A DNA stretch of 23,291 nt from Pleionea sp041591085 (GCA_041591085.1 JBFHSP010000026.1:1-23291), one strand, 5' to 3'. Shown: positions 7,535-16,146, counted from the first letter of the stretch. Numbers and translations: made by a program. The notes: generated from the sequence alone by a model not told the origin.

Positions 7535-8860
7535 TTATGAGTGAGCAATTTTTTGTTGCCAGTTTTTAGCTGTTTGGATCAATGATTTTTCATCAAGTTT
7601 TATCAGTTCTCTATTTTCAAGCTGTAACTGACCTGCGACCCAAACGTGGCTTACCTGTTCGCGAGTTGCAGAGTACACCAATTGAGACACAGGATTATAA
7701 ACAGGTTGAGTGGCAATATCATCTAAGTTAATCGCTATAATGTCGGCTTCTTTCCCAACTTTAAGCGAGCCAATTTTATTTTCTAATCCAAGCGCTTTTG
7801 CTCCGCCAATTGTTGCCGACTTTAAAATATCGAAGGCATTAAAACTTTGTGCATTTTGAGAGCCTACTTTTGCTAGAAGTGCGGCTGATTTCATTTCGCC
7901 TAGCATGTCGAGATCGTTATTACTTGAGCTACTATCTGTTCCAAGTGCAATATTGACGTTATGTTGCTGCAATTGCCAAGTAGGGCAGATACCACTAGCT
8001 AGCTTCATATTTGACTCTGGGCAATGGATAACATGCACACCGTTTTCTTTGACTATACGAATATCATCATCGTTTAGATAAGTCATATGAACAGCCATAA
8101 AGTTTGGTGACAATAAACCAAGTTGATGCAATCTTGCTAAAGGGCGCTCACCGGTTTCTTTAATCGCTTGCTCAACCTCAAATTGAGTTTCGTGAACATG
8201 CATCTGAATAGTCAAATCGAGCTCTTCAGCTAAGGTAGCTATTTGCTCCAATGGTTTGTTAGATACGGTGTAAGGTGCATGGGGTGCAAAACTAAAACTT
8301 AAATTAGATTGACCTTTAAATTCATCAAATACTTCAAGACCTTTGTGAATGTATTGGTCGGCATTGTCCGCCCAAGCGGTTGGAAAGTCGATAACGGTAA
8401 GGCCAACATTAGCTCTTATGCCAATGCTCGAGGCGACTTTGGCTAAAGCGTTTGGCATAAAATACATATCGCTGAAACAAGTGGTGCCGCTTTTTAGCAT
8501 TTCAGCTATAGCCAGTTGGCTGCCTTGAGTAACAAACTCTTCGCTGACCCATTTGGCCTCAGCAGGCCAAATATGATTTTGCAACCAATCCATCAGAGGC
8601 AAATCATCGGCGAAACCTTTTAACAAATTCATCGCCGCGTGAGTATGGGTATTAATGAAACCCGGTATTAGCAGGTGATTGTCGAGTTTGTGAACATTTT
8701 GTGCGTGATACTTCTTAATCAGTTCGTGATTTGGCGCTACATCGATGATTTTTCCATTTTTGATCGCAACGCCGCTATTAGATTGGGTATCTGGACTTTC
8801 TCCAACTGGTTCACACCAGCGCGCTAAAATTAGAGTATCTACAGTGATGGTCATAAGCAT
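7535..8860 (-). CDS. mtaD: TRZ/ATZ-family hydrolase; 5-methylthioadenosine/S-adenosylhomocysteine deaminase-like
   Basis: A metal-dependent amidohydrolase that probably deaminates methylthioadenosine or S-adenosylhomocysteine. It has 441 residues. Metal ligands fit the family: H72 and H74 in INTHTHAAM, H221 with E224 in MHVHETQ, H278-type VIHCPESN and D309 in ALGTDSSSSNNDLD. The family-typical HIWPAEAKWV follows the first metal motif. The C-terminal beta domain GKEADIIAINL closes the protein. Two start codons six bases apart are possible, 8858-8860 and 8852-8854; neither has a clear ribosome binding site. In Pseudomonas mtaD is in the same place next to ubiG and followed by mtnA; mtnA is missing here. 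The exact substrate cannot be read from the sequence. Confidence 0.85.
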   Translation of the reverse strand: MLMTITVDTLILARWCEPVGESPDTQSNSGVAIKNGKIIDVAPNHELIKKYHAQNVHKLDNHLLIPGFINTHTHAAMNLLKGFADDLPLMDWLQNHIWPAEAKWVSEEFVTQGSQLAIAEMLKSGTTCFSDMYFMPNALAKVASSIGIRANVGLTVIDFPTAWADNADQYIHKGLEVFDEFKGQSNLSFSFAPHAPYTVSNKPLEQIATLAEELDLTIQMHVHETQFEVEQAIKETGERPLARLHQLGLLSPNFMAVHMTYLNDDDIRIVKENGVHVIHCPESNMKLASGICPTWQLQQHNVNIALGTDSSSSNNDLDMLGEMKSAALLAKVGSQNAQSFNAFDILKSATIGGAKALGLENKIGSLKVGKEADIIAINLDDIATQPVYNPVSQLVYSATREQVSHVWVAGQLQLENRELIKLDEKSLIQTAKNWQQKIAHS

Positions 8861-8883
8861 TTGGGATAATTTTTAGTTGAGAG

Positions 8884-8892
8884 ATTATAACA
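8884..8892 (-). promoter_or_regulatory. Extended -10 promoter for mtaD-ubiG-phosphatase
   Basis: On the minus strand this reads TGTTATAAT, a perfect TGn-TATAAT extended -10 element. It would start a transcript about 17-20 bases before the first possible mtaD-like start codon. No good -35 hexamer is seen at the right distance, as is usual for extended -10 promoters. Predicted only. Confidence 0.5.
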
Positions 8893-9010
8893 AAATCAAG
8901 TCAATTGATTGGATTAAATTTCTATTCGAACTGCTGGTTATTTTTGTCAGCAAAAAACACTTACTTATCGGAATTTTTTACAAATAGCTGTTCGCCCAAA
9001 CGGCCTAATA

Positions 9011-9019
9011 TGATAGAAT
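9011..9019 (+). promoter_or_regulatory. Extended -10 promoter for gyrA
   Basis: TGATAGAAT is a TGn extended -10 element with hexamer TAGAAT (five of six). The base at 17-base spacing for a -35 is a poor TTCGCC (8991-8996). It would give a leader of about 60 bases before gyrA. It stands back to back with the minus-strand element near 8888, about 120 bases away. Confidence 0.4.
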
Positions 9020-9084
9020 ACGCGGCTTGTGCAAGGATTAATCAAAATATAATAACTGTTTGATAACAAAGGTTTTTTTACTGT

Positions 9085-11691
9085 ATGGGTGAGTTCGCAA
9101 AAGAAGTCCTTCCAATTAACATTGAAGATGAGTTAAAGAATTCCTATTTAGACTACGCCATGAGCGTTATTGTTGGGCGAGCATTACCCGATGTTAGGGA
9201 TGGATTAAAGCCGGTTCACCGACGCGTACTTTATGCGATGAACGTGTTAGGGAACGATTTTAACAAGCCCTATAAAAAATCGGCTCGTGTTGTTGGTGAT
9301 GTTATCGGTAAATATCACCCTCATGGTGACACGGCGGTTTACGACACAATTGTTCGTATGGCACAGCCATTTTCTCTACGTTATATGTTGGTCGATGGAC
9401 AAGGAAACTTTGGTTCTGTAGACGGGGATTCTCCAGCGGCGATGCGTTATACCGAAGTTAGAATGGCAAAAATTGCACATTCTTTACTGGCCGATCTTGA
9501 TAAAGAAACCGTTGATTTTGAAGAAAACTACGATGGCAGTGAAAGTGAGCCAAAAGTTTTACCAACCCGAGTGCCTAGCTTATTAGTAAATGGCTCTTCA
9601 GGTATTGCTGTCGGTATGGCAACCAATATTCCGCCACATAATTTAACGGAAGTGATTAGCGGTTGTTTAGCGTTAATCGATAACCCGGATATTGAATTGC
9701 CTGAATTAATGGAGCTCATTCCGGGGCCTGACTTCCCAACCGCCGGAATTATCAACGGTAAGGCTGGTATCTTAGAGGCCTATAGAACCGGTCGAGGACG
9801 TATCTATATTCGCGGTCGTTCGCACATTGAGACCGATGATAAATCGGGTAAAGACAGTATTATCGTGACCGAGCTTCCTTATCAGGTTAACAAAGCTCGT
9901 TTAATTGAAAAAATTGCCGAGTTAGTTAAAGACAAAAAGATTGAAGGGATCACCGGATTGCGCGACGAGTCAGACAAAGACGGAATGCGTATGGTGATTG
10001 AATTACGTCGTGGCGAAGTGCCCGATGTTGTATTGAATAACTTGTATTCACAAACACAATTGCAGTCGGTGTTTGGTATTAATATGGTTGCTCTTGAGAA
10101 CAACCAACCGCGTATTTTTAACCTTAAAGATATGCTAGATGCTTTTGTAAATCATCGTCGTGAAGTGGTTACTCGTCGCACAGTGTTTGAATTGCGTAAA
10201 GCGCGAGAAAAGGCTCATGTATTAGAAGGCTTAGCCATTGCTTTAGCTAATATCGATGAAGTGATTGAGCTAATTAAAGCCTCGCCTAGTGCTGCGGAAG
10301 CTAAACAGAGGCTTATCGAAAAGGGATGGGAACCAGGTCAAGTGGTAGCCATGCTTGAAAGATCGGGCACCGATGCTTGTCGTCCAGATGGGCTTGATGA
10401 AGCTTATGGTTTTGTTGATGGTCTTTATCATTTATCGCCAGAACAAGCTCAAGCTATTCTTGAGTTGAGACTGCATAAATTAACCGGTCTTGAGCATGAA
10501 AAGCTGATTGCCGACTATCAAGATTTATTGGCGTTAATTGCAGAGCTTTTAGCTATCTTGGCTAGTAACGAGCGACTTATGGAAGTGATTCGTGAAGAGC
10601 TGACTCAAATTAGAGATGAGTTTGGTGATGAAAGACGGACAGAAATCACCAATAGTAGTGCCGATTTATTAATGGAAGATTTAATCACCGAAGAAGATGT
10701 GGTGGTCACTTTATCTCATGAAGGTTACGTCAAATATCAGCCATTAACCGACTATGAAGCACAGCGTCGTGGTGGTCGAGGTAAATCGGCGACTAAAATG
10801 AAAGATGAAGATTTCATCGAAAAATTATTGGTATGTAACACTCACGACACCATTTTGTGTTTCTCAAGTCGCGGCAAAGTTTATTGGTTAAGAACTTTTG
10901 AATTACCACAAGCCAGCCGAGGCTCTAGAGGTAAACCCATTGTTAATGTTCTTCCGCTAGAAAAAGAAGAGCGTATCACCAGTATTTTGCCAATTCGTGA
11001 ATACGATGAGAATCAATTTGTATTTATGGCGATGGCATCAGGCACGGTTAAGAAAACTTCATTAGAGCAATTCTCTCGACCTCGCAAAGGCGGGATCATT
11101 GCCGTAGATTTAAATGACGATGACGAGTTAATCGGTACCGTGATCACTCAAGGCTCTGATCAGCTAATGTTGTTTAGTGACGCTGGCAAAGTGATCCGTT
11201 TTGATGAAAATGATGTACGCGCTATGGGGCGTACTGCCCGCGGGGTTCGCGGTATGCGTTTAGGAGACGGACAGCGCATTGTGTCGTTAGTGTTGGTTGA
11301 TGAAGGCTGTGACATTTTAACGGCTACGGTTAATGGTTATGGTAAGCGAACTTCGATGGAAGAATATCCAATTCGAGGTAGAGGTGGCCAAGGTGTAATT
11401 TCCATCATTGCATCAGAACGAAACGGAAACGTGATTGGCGCAGTACCATGTATTGAAACCGACGAAATCATGTTGATCACAACTAATGCGACATTGGTCA
11501 GAACTCGCGTTGGTGAAGTTCGGGTTATGGGGCGAAATACGCAAGGTGTTCGCTTAATTAAACTTGATGAAACCGATAGTTTAGTCGGGCTTGAGCGAAT
11601 TGAAGAGCTTGAGGGGGAAGAAGATGAAGTTGGCAATGGGGACGTCAGCGAAAATGGCGAAAACGTTCAAGTCGATGAATCCAACGAGTAA
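9085..11691 (+). CDS. gyrA: DNA gyrase subunit A
   Basis: GyrA is the DNA-cutting and rejoining subunit of gyrase, acting as GyrA2GyrB2 to add negative supercoils. It has 868 residues. The winged-helix part holds the quinolone-determining region HPHGDTAVYD with T83 and D87 (E. coli numbering applies directly), and the catalytic tyrosine is Y122 in AMRYTEVRM. The GyrA box QRRGGRG begins the C-terminal six-bladed DNA-wrapping domain, which marks it as GyrA and not ParC. The protein ends in a strongly acidic tail (EELEGEEDEVGNGD and on). It is divergent from the mtaD-like gene and followed by a strong terminator, so it is likely transcribed alone. An AAGG at 9069-9072 lies rather far (12 bases) from the ATG. 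Confidence 0.97.
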   Translation: MGEFAKEVLPINIEDELKNSYLDYAMSVIVGRALPDVRDGLKPVHRRVLYAMNVLGNDFNKPYKKSARVVGDVIGKYHPHGDTAVYDTIVRMAQPFSLRYMLVDGQGNFGSVDGDSPAAMRYTEVRMAKIAHSLLADLDKETVDFEENYDGSESEPKVLPTRVPSLLVNGSSGIAVGMATNIPPHNLTEVISGCLALIDNPDIELPELMELIPGPDFPTAGIINGKAGILEAYRTGRGRIYIRGRSHIETDDKSGKDSIIVTELPYQVNKARLIEKIAELVKDKKIEGITGLRDESDKDGMRMVIELRRGEVPDVVLNNLYSQTQLQSVFGINMVALENNQPRIFNLKDMLDAFVNHRREVVTRRTVFELRKAREKAHVLEGLAIALANIDEVIELIKASPSAAEAKQRLIEKGWEPGQVVAMLERSGTDACRPDGLDEAYGFVDGLYHLSPEQAQAILELRLHKLTGLEHEKLIADYQDLLALIAELLAILASNERLMEVIREELTQIRDEFGDERRTEITNSSADLLMEDLITEEDVVVTLSHEGYVKYQPLTDYEAQRRGGRGKSATKMKDEDFIEKLLVCNTHDTILCFSSRGKVYWLRTFELPQASRGSRGKPIVNVLPLEKEERITSILPIREYDENQFVFMAMASGTVKKTSLEQFSRPRKGGIIAVDLNDDDELIGTVITQGSDQLMLFSDAGKVIRFDENDVRAMGRTARGVRGMRLGDGQRIVSLVLVDEGCDILTATVNGYGKRTSMEEYPIRGRGGQGVISIIASERNGNVIGAVPCIETDEIMLITTNATLVRTRVGEVRVMGRNTQGVRLIKLDETDSLVGLERIEELEGEEDEVGNGDVSENGENVQVDESNE

Positions 11692-11701
11692 GCAGTCAGT
11701 T

Positions 11702-11726
11702 AAGGGAACCGAAAGGTTCCCTTTTT
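11702..11726 (+). terminator. Rho-independent terminator of gyrA
   Basis: A perfect 9-base-pair stem, AAGGGAACC (11702-11710) with GGTTCCCTT (11715-11723), closed by a GAAA tetraloop and followed by a T run at 11722-11726. It starts 10 bases after the gyrA stop codon. Confidence 0.92.
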
Positions 11727-11789
11727 GATTAAACCCCAAATGTTTGCTGACAATCAGCTATCAGTTAATCGTTATTTAAAATTACATTC

Positions 11790-12899
11790 ATGAGAATTGA
11801 AATGAAAAAATCTTGGCCTCCTTTTAATTTCAGTGCGGGTCCTGCCATGCTGCCAAAAGAAGTGATGGAAAAGGCACAATCTGAGTTTTTAAATTGGAAT
11901 GGTACTGGCTTGTCGATCATGGATTTAAGCCATCGAGAAGATGCGTTTATCGGGATTGTAGAAAAGGCAGAAGCCGATTTAAGACAATTACTATCCATTC
12001 CAAACGACTATGCCGTTTTATTTTGTGCTGGTGGTGCGAGCTTTCATTTCTCACAAATTCCGTTAAATTTTTTAAAGAATAAAGCGGCCTATGTAGACTC
12101 AGGGATATGGGGTAACAAGGCTGTTAAAGAAGCACAAAAATACGGAAAGGTAGATGCTTGCTCTGTTCTTAAAGACGTTAATGGCAAATGGCAAATAGAA
12201 GACGAATCAAACTGGATTTTTGAATCAAGCGACCAATACGATTATGTCCATTTTACGCCTAATGAAACGATTGGCGGTGTTGAGTTTTTGCAAAATCCTG
12301 AGTTTGGTCGTGGTAAATGGGTCGCTGATATGTCATCCAATATTTTGTCTAAACCCATCAATATTACCGATTACGGGATGATTTATGCCGGAGCTCAAAA
12401 AAATATTGGGCCTGCTGGGCTTTCAATAGTTATTGTTAAAAAAGAGTGGCTCGAATCAGGGGCAAACCCATTAACGCCGAGTTTGCTTGATTATCGAGTG
12501 TTGGCCGAAAATCAAAGTATGTACAATACGCCACCCACCTATTCATGGTATTTAGCGGGTTTAGTGTTTGATTGGATTATCAATCAAGGCGGTATATCTG
12601 TTATGGAGGATAGGGCAAGCAAGCGTTCGAATACACTTTATCAATTTATTGATAACTCAGATTTTTATCGGAATCCTATCGCTTTTTCATGCCGTTCAAG
12701 AATGAATATTCCGTTTACTCTTAAGGATGAGTCGGTAAATGATAGGTTTCTTAAGCAAGCTCATGAGGCTGGTCTAGTTGCATTGAAGGGGCATCGAAGC
12801 GTAGGTGGAATGCGGGCTAGCCTTTATAATGCTATGCCAGAGGCAGGAGTCTCTGCTTTAGTTGAGTTTATGCAATGGTTTGAGATGAAAAACGGATAA
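11790..12899 (+). CDS. serC: Phosphoserine aminotransferase
   Basis: SerC makes 3-phosphoserine from 3-phosphohydroxypyruvate and glutamate in serine synthesis, and takes part in pyridoxal phosphate synthesis. It has 369 residues as drawn. FNFSAGPAMLP at the N-terminus, the cofactor-binding CAGGASFHFSQIP region, HFTPNETIGGVEF, VADMSSN and the lysine K204 of the PLP Schiff base in YAGAQKNIGPAG are all typical. RSVGGMRASLYNAMP near the end binds substrate phosphate. An ATG 12 bases later (11802) has TGAGA at 11791-11795 six bases upstream and may be the true start. gyrA-serC order is conserved in Pseudomonas, where pheA follows; here pheA is absent. Confidence 0.95.
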   Translation: MRIEMKKSWPPFNFSAGPAMLPKEVMEKAQSEFLNWNGTGLSIMDLSHREDAFIGIVEKAEADLRQLLSIPNDYAVLFCAGGASFHFSQIPLNFLKNKAAYVDSGIWGNKAVKEAQKYGKVDACSVLKDVNGKWQIEDESNWIFESSDQYDYVHFTPNETIGGVEFLQNPEFGRGKWVADMSSNILSKPINITDYGMIYAGAQKNIGPAGLSIVIVKKEWLESGANPLTPSLLDYRVLAENQSMYNTPPTYSWYLAGLVFDWIINQGGISVMEDRASKRSNTLYQFIDNSDFYRNPIAFSCRSRMNIPFTLKDESVNDRFLKQAHEAGLVALKGHRSVGGMRASLYNAMPEAGVSALVEFMQWFEMKNG

Positions 12900-12923
12900 A
12901 TAGAAAATAATTCATTATCCGTT
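12891..12923 (+). repeat. Inverted repeat spanning the serC stop codon
   Basis: AACGGATAA (12891-12899) and TTATCCGTT (12915-12923) form a perfect 9-base-pair inverted repeat with a 15-base loop. The left arm contains the serC stop codon. There is no T run after it, so it is at best a weak terminator or an RNA-stabilising 3' hairpin. Confidence 0.4.
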
Positions 12924-12980
12924 AATCGCGAAAAACTCTTCTTTTGTAACAAAGTTCGCATTTGGATTGGTATTATTTAC

Positions 12981-13010
12981 CTGAGATAAGGTAAAACAGA
13001 GTTGTATAAT
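12981..13010 (+). promoter_or_regulatory. Sigma-70-type promoter for lipoprotein-metalloprotease pair
   Basis: The -10 is a perfect TATAAT (13005-13010). A -35-like CTGAGA (12981-12986, four of six) lies 18 bases upstream. Transcription would start near 13017, about 23 bases before the ATG at 13040. This rules the TTG at 13028 out as a likely start because it would leave almost no leader. Confidence 0.5.
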
Positions 13011-13039
13011 CAGTCTTCCTGTACGCTTTGGTAGTAACA

Positions 13040-13324
13040 ATGCATAAGTTAGTTTCTTTAGGTATGTTCGCGGCACTTATTGGTTGTCAATCGAATCATT
13101 CAATTGATGGAAGCCAAGAAGATGCCTCTCTTAGTAATGACAAGTCCCCTCAAATAATCTGCTCATCAACCCAAGTCAGTGACATTTGGAAGTTAGAGCC
13201 TATGCTCACTAAAAAAGGTTTAATACGTGCTGAAATGGATGTTGATGAAAAAGAGCAAGTGATTAAAGAATATATTCGTAACAAAAATGCCGCGCATGAA
13301 AATTGCGCAAAGAGGTCTAAATGA
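13040..13324 (+). CDS. Small lipoprotein of unknown function, coupled to M6 protease
   Basis: A 94-residue protein I do not recognise. The N-terminus has a lipoprotein signal: short basic start MHKL, hydrophobic core and lipobox LIGC, so Cys16 would be lipidated; Gln at +2 predicts outer-membrane sorting. The mature part has a polar linker, then a charged, probably helical stretch from ~48 to the end (SDIWKLEPMLTKKGLI and on). Two more cysteines, C41 and C89, could form a disulfide. I chose the ATG at 13040 over an in-frame TTG at 13028 because it gives a standard signal peptide. Its stop overlaps the start of the metalloprotease (ATGA), so the two are translated together. A helper, inhibitor or anchor role for the protease is possible but purely contextual. 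Confidence 0.75.
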   Translation: MHKLVSLGMFAALIGCQSNHSIDGSQEDASLSNDKSPQIICSSTQVSDIWKLEPMLTKKGLIRAEMDVDEKEQVIKEYIRNKNAAHENCAKRSK

Positions 13325-16068
13325 TGTTAAAAAATAGATTAGCTCAATTAGTGAGCTTAGTTTTAGTTTGTGGCGGTGCTTATGCTTCGCAATCAGTCAA
13401 AAGCGATGACTCATACTCACTAAGAGATGTCGGTGTTATTAATGAAGAGCGTATTGTTTATTGGCTAACTAAGCGCGGCGAATTGGCTTATGATGCGACA
13501 GAGCAAGAAAAGCGACAAGCCGTAGCTCAGTTTACAAGAAACTCAACCGCTCACTCTCTACCTAAATCTATCCAACATTTAGAAGGACAGGCCCAAAAAA
13601 GAGCTGAAAAGAGTGAATTTAAATCAAGAAAAAATGCGAATAAAACGGTTAAAGTTTTTTCAGTTCTGATCGATTTTCCCAATTTGAGATATAACAATAA
13701 TGGTTTGAGCTCAGGTGATACGGCGATGTATTACGCAGATTACAACGTTGCTCATTATCAAGATTTACAGTTTTCTACTACGGGTTATGAAGGGCCTTCT
13801 GGACAAAACTTAATGTCTGGCTATCAGTTCTATCAGGCAGAATCAGGCAATAGTTTTTTCTTCACTGGAGAGACTTTTGGTTGGGTAACCGCAGATAATA
13901 ACGCTGCGCATTATGGTGGAAATGATCCTGACAATAATGACAATGACCTAGCGGTTCCTGATTTAGTCACAGAAGCTGTCAACAAAGCGTTTACAGCCAA
14001 TCCAAACTTAAATTTAGATGATTATGATATTGAAGATCCCTATGATCGCGACGGAGATGGCGATTTGAATGAGCCTGATGGATTTATCGATCATGTCATG
14101 ATTTATCACTCTAGCATCGGAGAAGAAGCCGGCGGTGGCAACCTAGGGGATGATGCGATTTGGTCACATCGATTTGTAGTTAATTCGACGGGGAATTTTA
14201 ATACCATGGGGGCAGCGATTGGTTCCTCTGGAAAAAGAGTATTCGGTTATACGGTTCAGCCCATCGATGCGGCAGCGGGAGTTGTCGTCCATGAGTTCGG
14301 TCATGATTTAGGACTACCGGATTTTTATGATACGACCTATGAAGGCAATGGATCGCCTGTGGCCATGTGGTCAGTGATGGCAAGTGGTAGTTGGGCCGGG
14401 TCGCCTTCTGGGACTCAGCCCGTTGGATTTAGCCCGTATGGTAGAGAGTATCTACAAAATAAATTTGGCGGAGACTGGATTGATCAAGTTGAGGTTGATT
14501 TTTTCGAACTTAATAATGGTGATCAAACTCATGATTTGGTGCAAGCGACCGATCATACTTCTCCAATTAACCAAATCCGAGTTAATGTTCCGGGCCCAAT
14601 TGAACCCTTTTCAAATCCTTACACTGGCGTTTATCAATATTACTCTGGCCAAGGACACGATCTCACAAACAAAATGCAGTTTGAACTCAGTCTACCAAGT
14701 GCTAGCTCAATTTCAATGACTATGAAAGCACATTGGGATATCGAGAAAGATTGGGACTTAGTTATGATCAAAGTGAATGGTAACCCCATTCCTGGAAACT
14801 ACACGACTGCAGTCAATCCGTACACTGGCCAATATGCATTATATTCAGATGTTGCTCATTACCTTTCAGATAAGTCCTCTCTTATTTCTGGCGCAGAAGG
14901 ATCAGAAGGTTGGGTTGGTTTAGCCTATGACTTAAGTTCATTTTCGGGGCAAGTTATAACGGTTGAGTTTGAGTATCGTACCGACTCAAATACTGGCGGG
15001 TATGGGTTTGCTGCCGATGATATAGAAGTTATGGCTGACGGATCTCAAGTTGCTTTCGATGGTGCAGAAACGGAAAACGCTACTACTTTATTAGGGTTTC
15101 AAAGGGCGACAAACAGTTATACTGGAATTGCACAAAATTACTACATTCAATTAAGAAGCCATAATTCGGTGGATGCTGGGCTTGCTACTCGTTCGTATCA
15201 GCGCGGAGTTGTTCTTTGGCTTAGAAATGACGCTTATAGCGATAATGACAGCAGCGAACATCCTGGCTACGGTTTGTTATCGGTCATCGATGCAAACTTA
15301 ACAACCTCTTCAGGTTCCAATACAACTCAACTAAGAGATGCTGCGTTTACGCAAACCGGACAGTCTCTATTTAGAGATACTACTGATTATAGTAAACCTG
15401 CTTCACCAGAAACCGGCGTAGTGTTAGTCGCTAACGGCTTAGAGATGGAGGTCTTATCACAAGCTTCAGACTCTTCTTCGACTTCGGTTAATATTCGAAA
15501 AGTAGCTTTGCCATTGAGTTCAAGTTTTAGTTATTCATTCACTAACACAACCGTAAGCTTTGTTAATACAACCTTGGGAGGTGATGGTGCAAAAAACTAT
15601 TTATGGAATTTTGGTGATGGCAATGAAAGTACCGATGTACAACCTACGCATACCTATGCGGCTGAGGGTGTTTATTCGGTAACTTTAACCGCGACTGATG
15701 AGAGTTCTAATGTTCACTCCGTGACTCAAGAGGTTGTGGTTGGCACTTTACCTTCTGCTCAATTTACTACTTCGATTAATAACTTAACCGTGACTATTAC
15801 CAACAGTTCAACAGGTGGTTTTGGTACTGCAACTTATAGCTGGAGTTTTGGTGATGGTAATTCAAGTTCAACTTCTGCTCCAACTCACACTTATGCGAGT
15901 GCAGGTACTTATACGATTGTTTTAACTATGACTGACTCTCTAGGCAACACCAGTACAAGTAGCCGTTCAGTGACAGTTACTGCTCCCTCTTCTGGTGGTG
16001 GCGGTGGTAGTCTGTCATTCCTAACTTTATTGGCTCTTTTAGGGTTATCAAAGAGAAAATGGAAATAA
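13321..16068 (+). CDS. Secreted M6-family metalloprotease with two PKD domains and GlyGly-CTERM tail
   Basis: An exported zinc protease of the immune inhibitor A type, 915 residues. A signal peptide covers ~1-22. After a propeptide-like region the M6 domain has the motif HEFGHDLGLPD (324-334; ligands H324, H328, catalytic E325) and a Met-turn SVMASGSW (351-358). A loop YDRDGDGDLNEPDG (241-254) resembles a calcium site. Residues ~430-570 look like the InhA beta-sandwich (VEG) region, with GYGFAADDIEV at its end. Two PKD domains follow (~735-808 and ~811-888), each with FGDGN and PTHTYA. The tail has five glycines (892-896 in SGGGGGS), a hydrophobic helix and KRKWK: a GlyGly-CTERM signal, recognised by rhombosortase and linked to type II secretion. 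Two tandem Met codons are possible starts; AGAGG at 13311-13315 favours the second. Substrate unknown. Confidence 0.92.
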   Translation: MMLKNRLAQLVSLVLVCGGAYASQSVKSDDSYSLRDVGVINEERIVYWLTKRGELAYDATEQEKRQAVAQFTRNSTAHSLPKSIQHLEGQAQKRAEKSEFKSRKNANKTVKVFSVLIDFPNLRYNNNGLSSGDTAMYYADYNVAHYQDLQFSTTGYEGPSGQNLMSGYQFYQAESGNSFFFTGETFGWVTADNNAAHYGGNDPDNNDNDLAVPDLVTEAVNKAFTANPNLNLDDYDIEDPYDRDGDGDLNEPDGFIDHVMIYHSSIGEEAGGGNLGDDAIWSHRFVVNSTGNFNTMGAAIGSSGKRVFGYTVQPIDAAAGVVVHEFGHDLGLPDFYDTTYEGNGSPVAMWSVMASGSWAGSPSGTQPVGFSPYGREYLQNKFGGDWIDQVEVDFFELNNGDQTHDLVQATDHTSPINQIRVNVPGPIEPFSNPYTGVYQYYSGQGHDLTNKMQFELSLPSASSISMTMKAHWDIEKDWDLVMIKVNGNPIPGNYTTAVNPYTGQYALYSDVAHYLSDKSSLISGAEGSEGWVGLAYDLSSFSGQVITVEFEYRTDSNTGGYGFAADDIEVMADGSQVAFDGAETENATTLLGFQRATNSYTGIAQNYYIQLRSHNSVDAGLATRSYQRGVVLWLRNDAYSDNDSSEHPGYGLLSVIDANLTTSSGSNTTQLRDAAFTQTGQSLFRDTTDYSKPASPETGVVLVANGLEMEVLSQASDSSSTSVNIRKVALPLSSSFSYSFTNTTVSFVNTTLGGDGAKNYLWNFGDGNESTDVQPTHTYAAEGVYSVTLTATDESSNVHSVTQEVVVGTLPSAQFTTSINNLTVTITNSSTGGFGTATYSWSFGDGNSSSTSAPTHTYASAGTYTIVLTMTDSLGNTSTSSRSVTVTAPSSGGGGGSLSFLTLLALLGLSKRKWK

Positions 16069-16082
16069 GTAGATTGTTTGAT

Positions 16083-16112
16083 AAAAACCGCTGAATTCAG
16101 CGGTTTTTTTTT
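16083..16112 (+). terminator. Rho-independent terminator of the metalloprotease gene
   Basis: Stem AAAAACCGCTG (16083-16093) with CAGCGGTTTTT (16098-16108), loop AATT, and a run of nine T at 16104-16112. Very strong on the plus strand. It separates the protease unit from the CoA-transferase gene. Confidence 0.93.
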
Positions 16113-16146
16113 GTTACAGTAAATCAAAGTCTTGTGGAGAATTAAT

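Noticed and set aside
14384..14719. Open frame of 111 codons inside the metalloprotease gene
   Set aside because: It overlaps the M6 gene in another frame, has no signal, domain or ribosome site of its own, and the M6 frame is clearly the coding one.
16132..16146. Upstream TTG start for the CoA-transferase
   Set aside because: It overlaps the GGAG ribosome site that serves the ATG at 16147.
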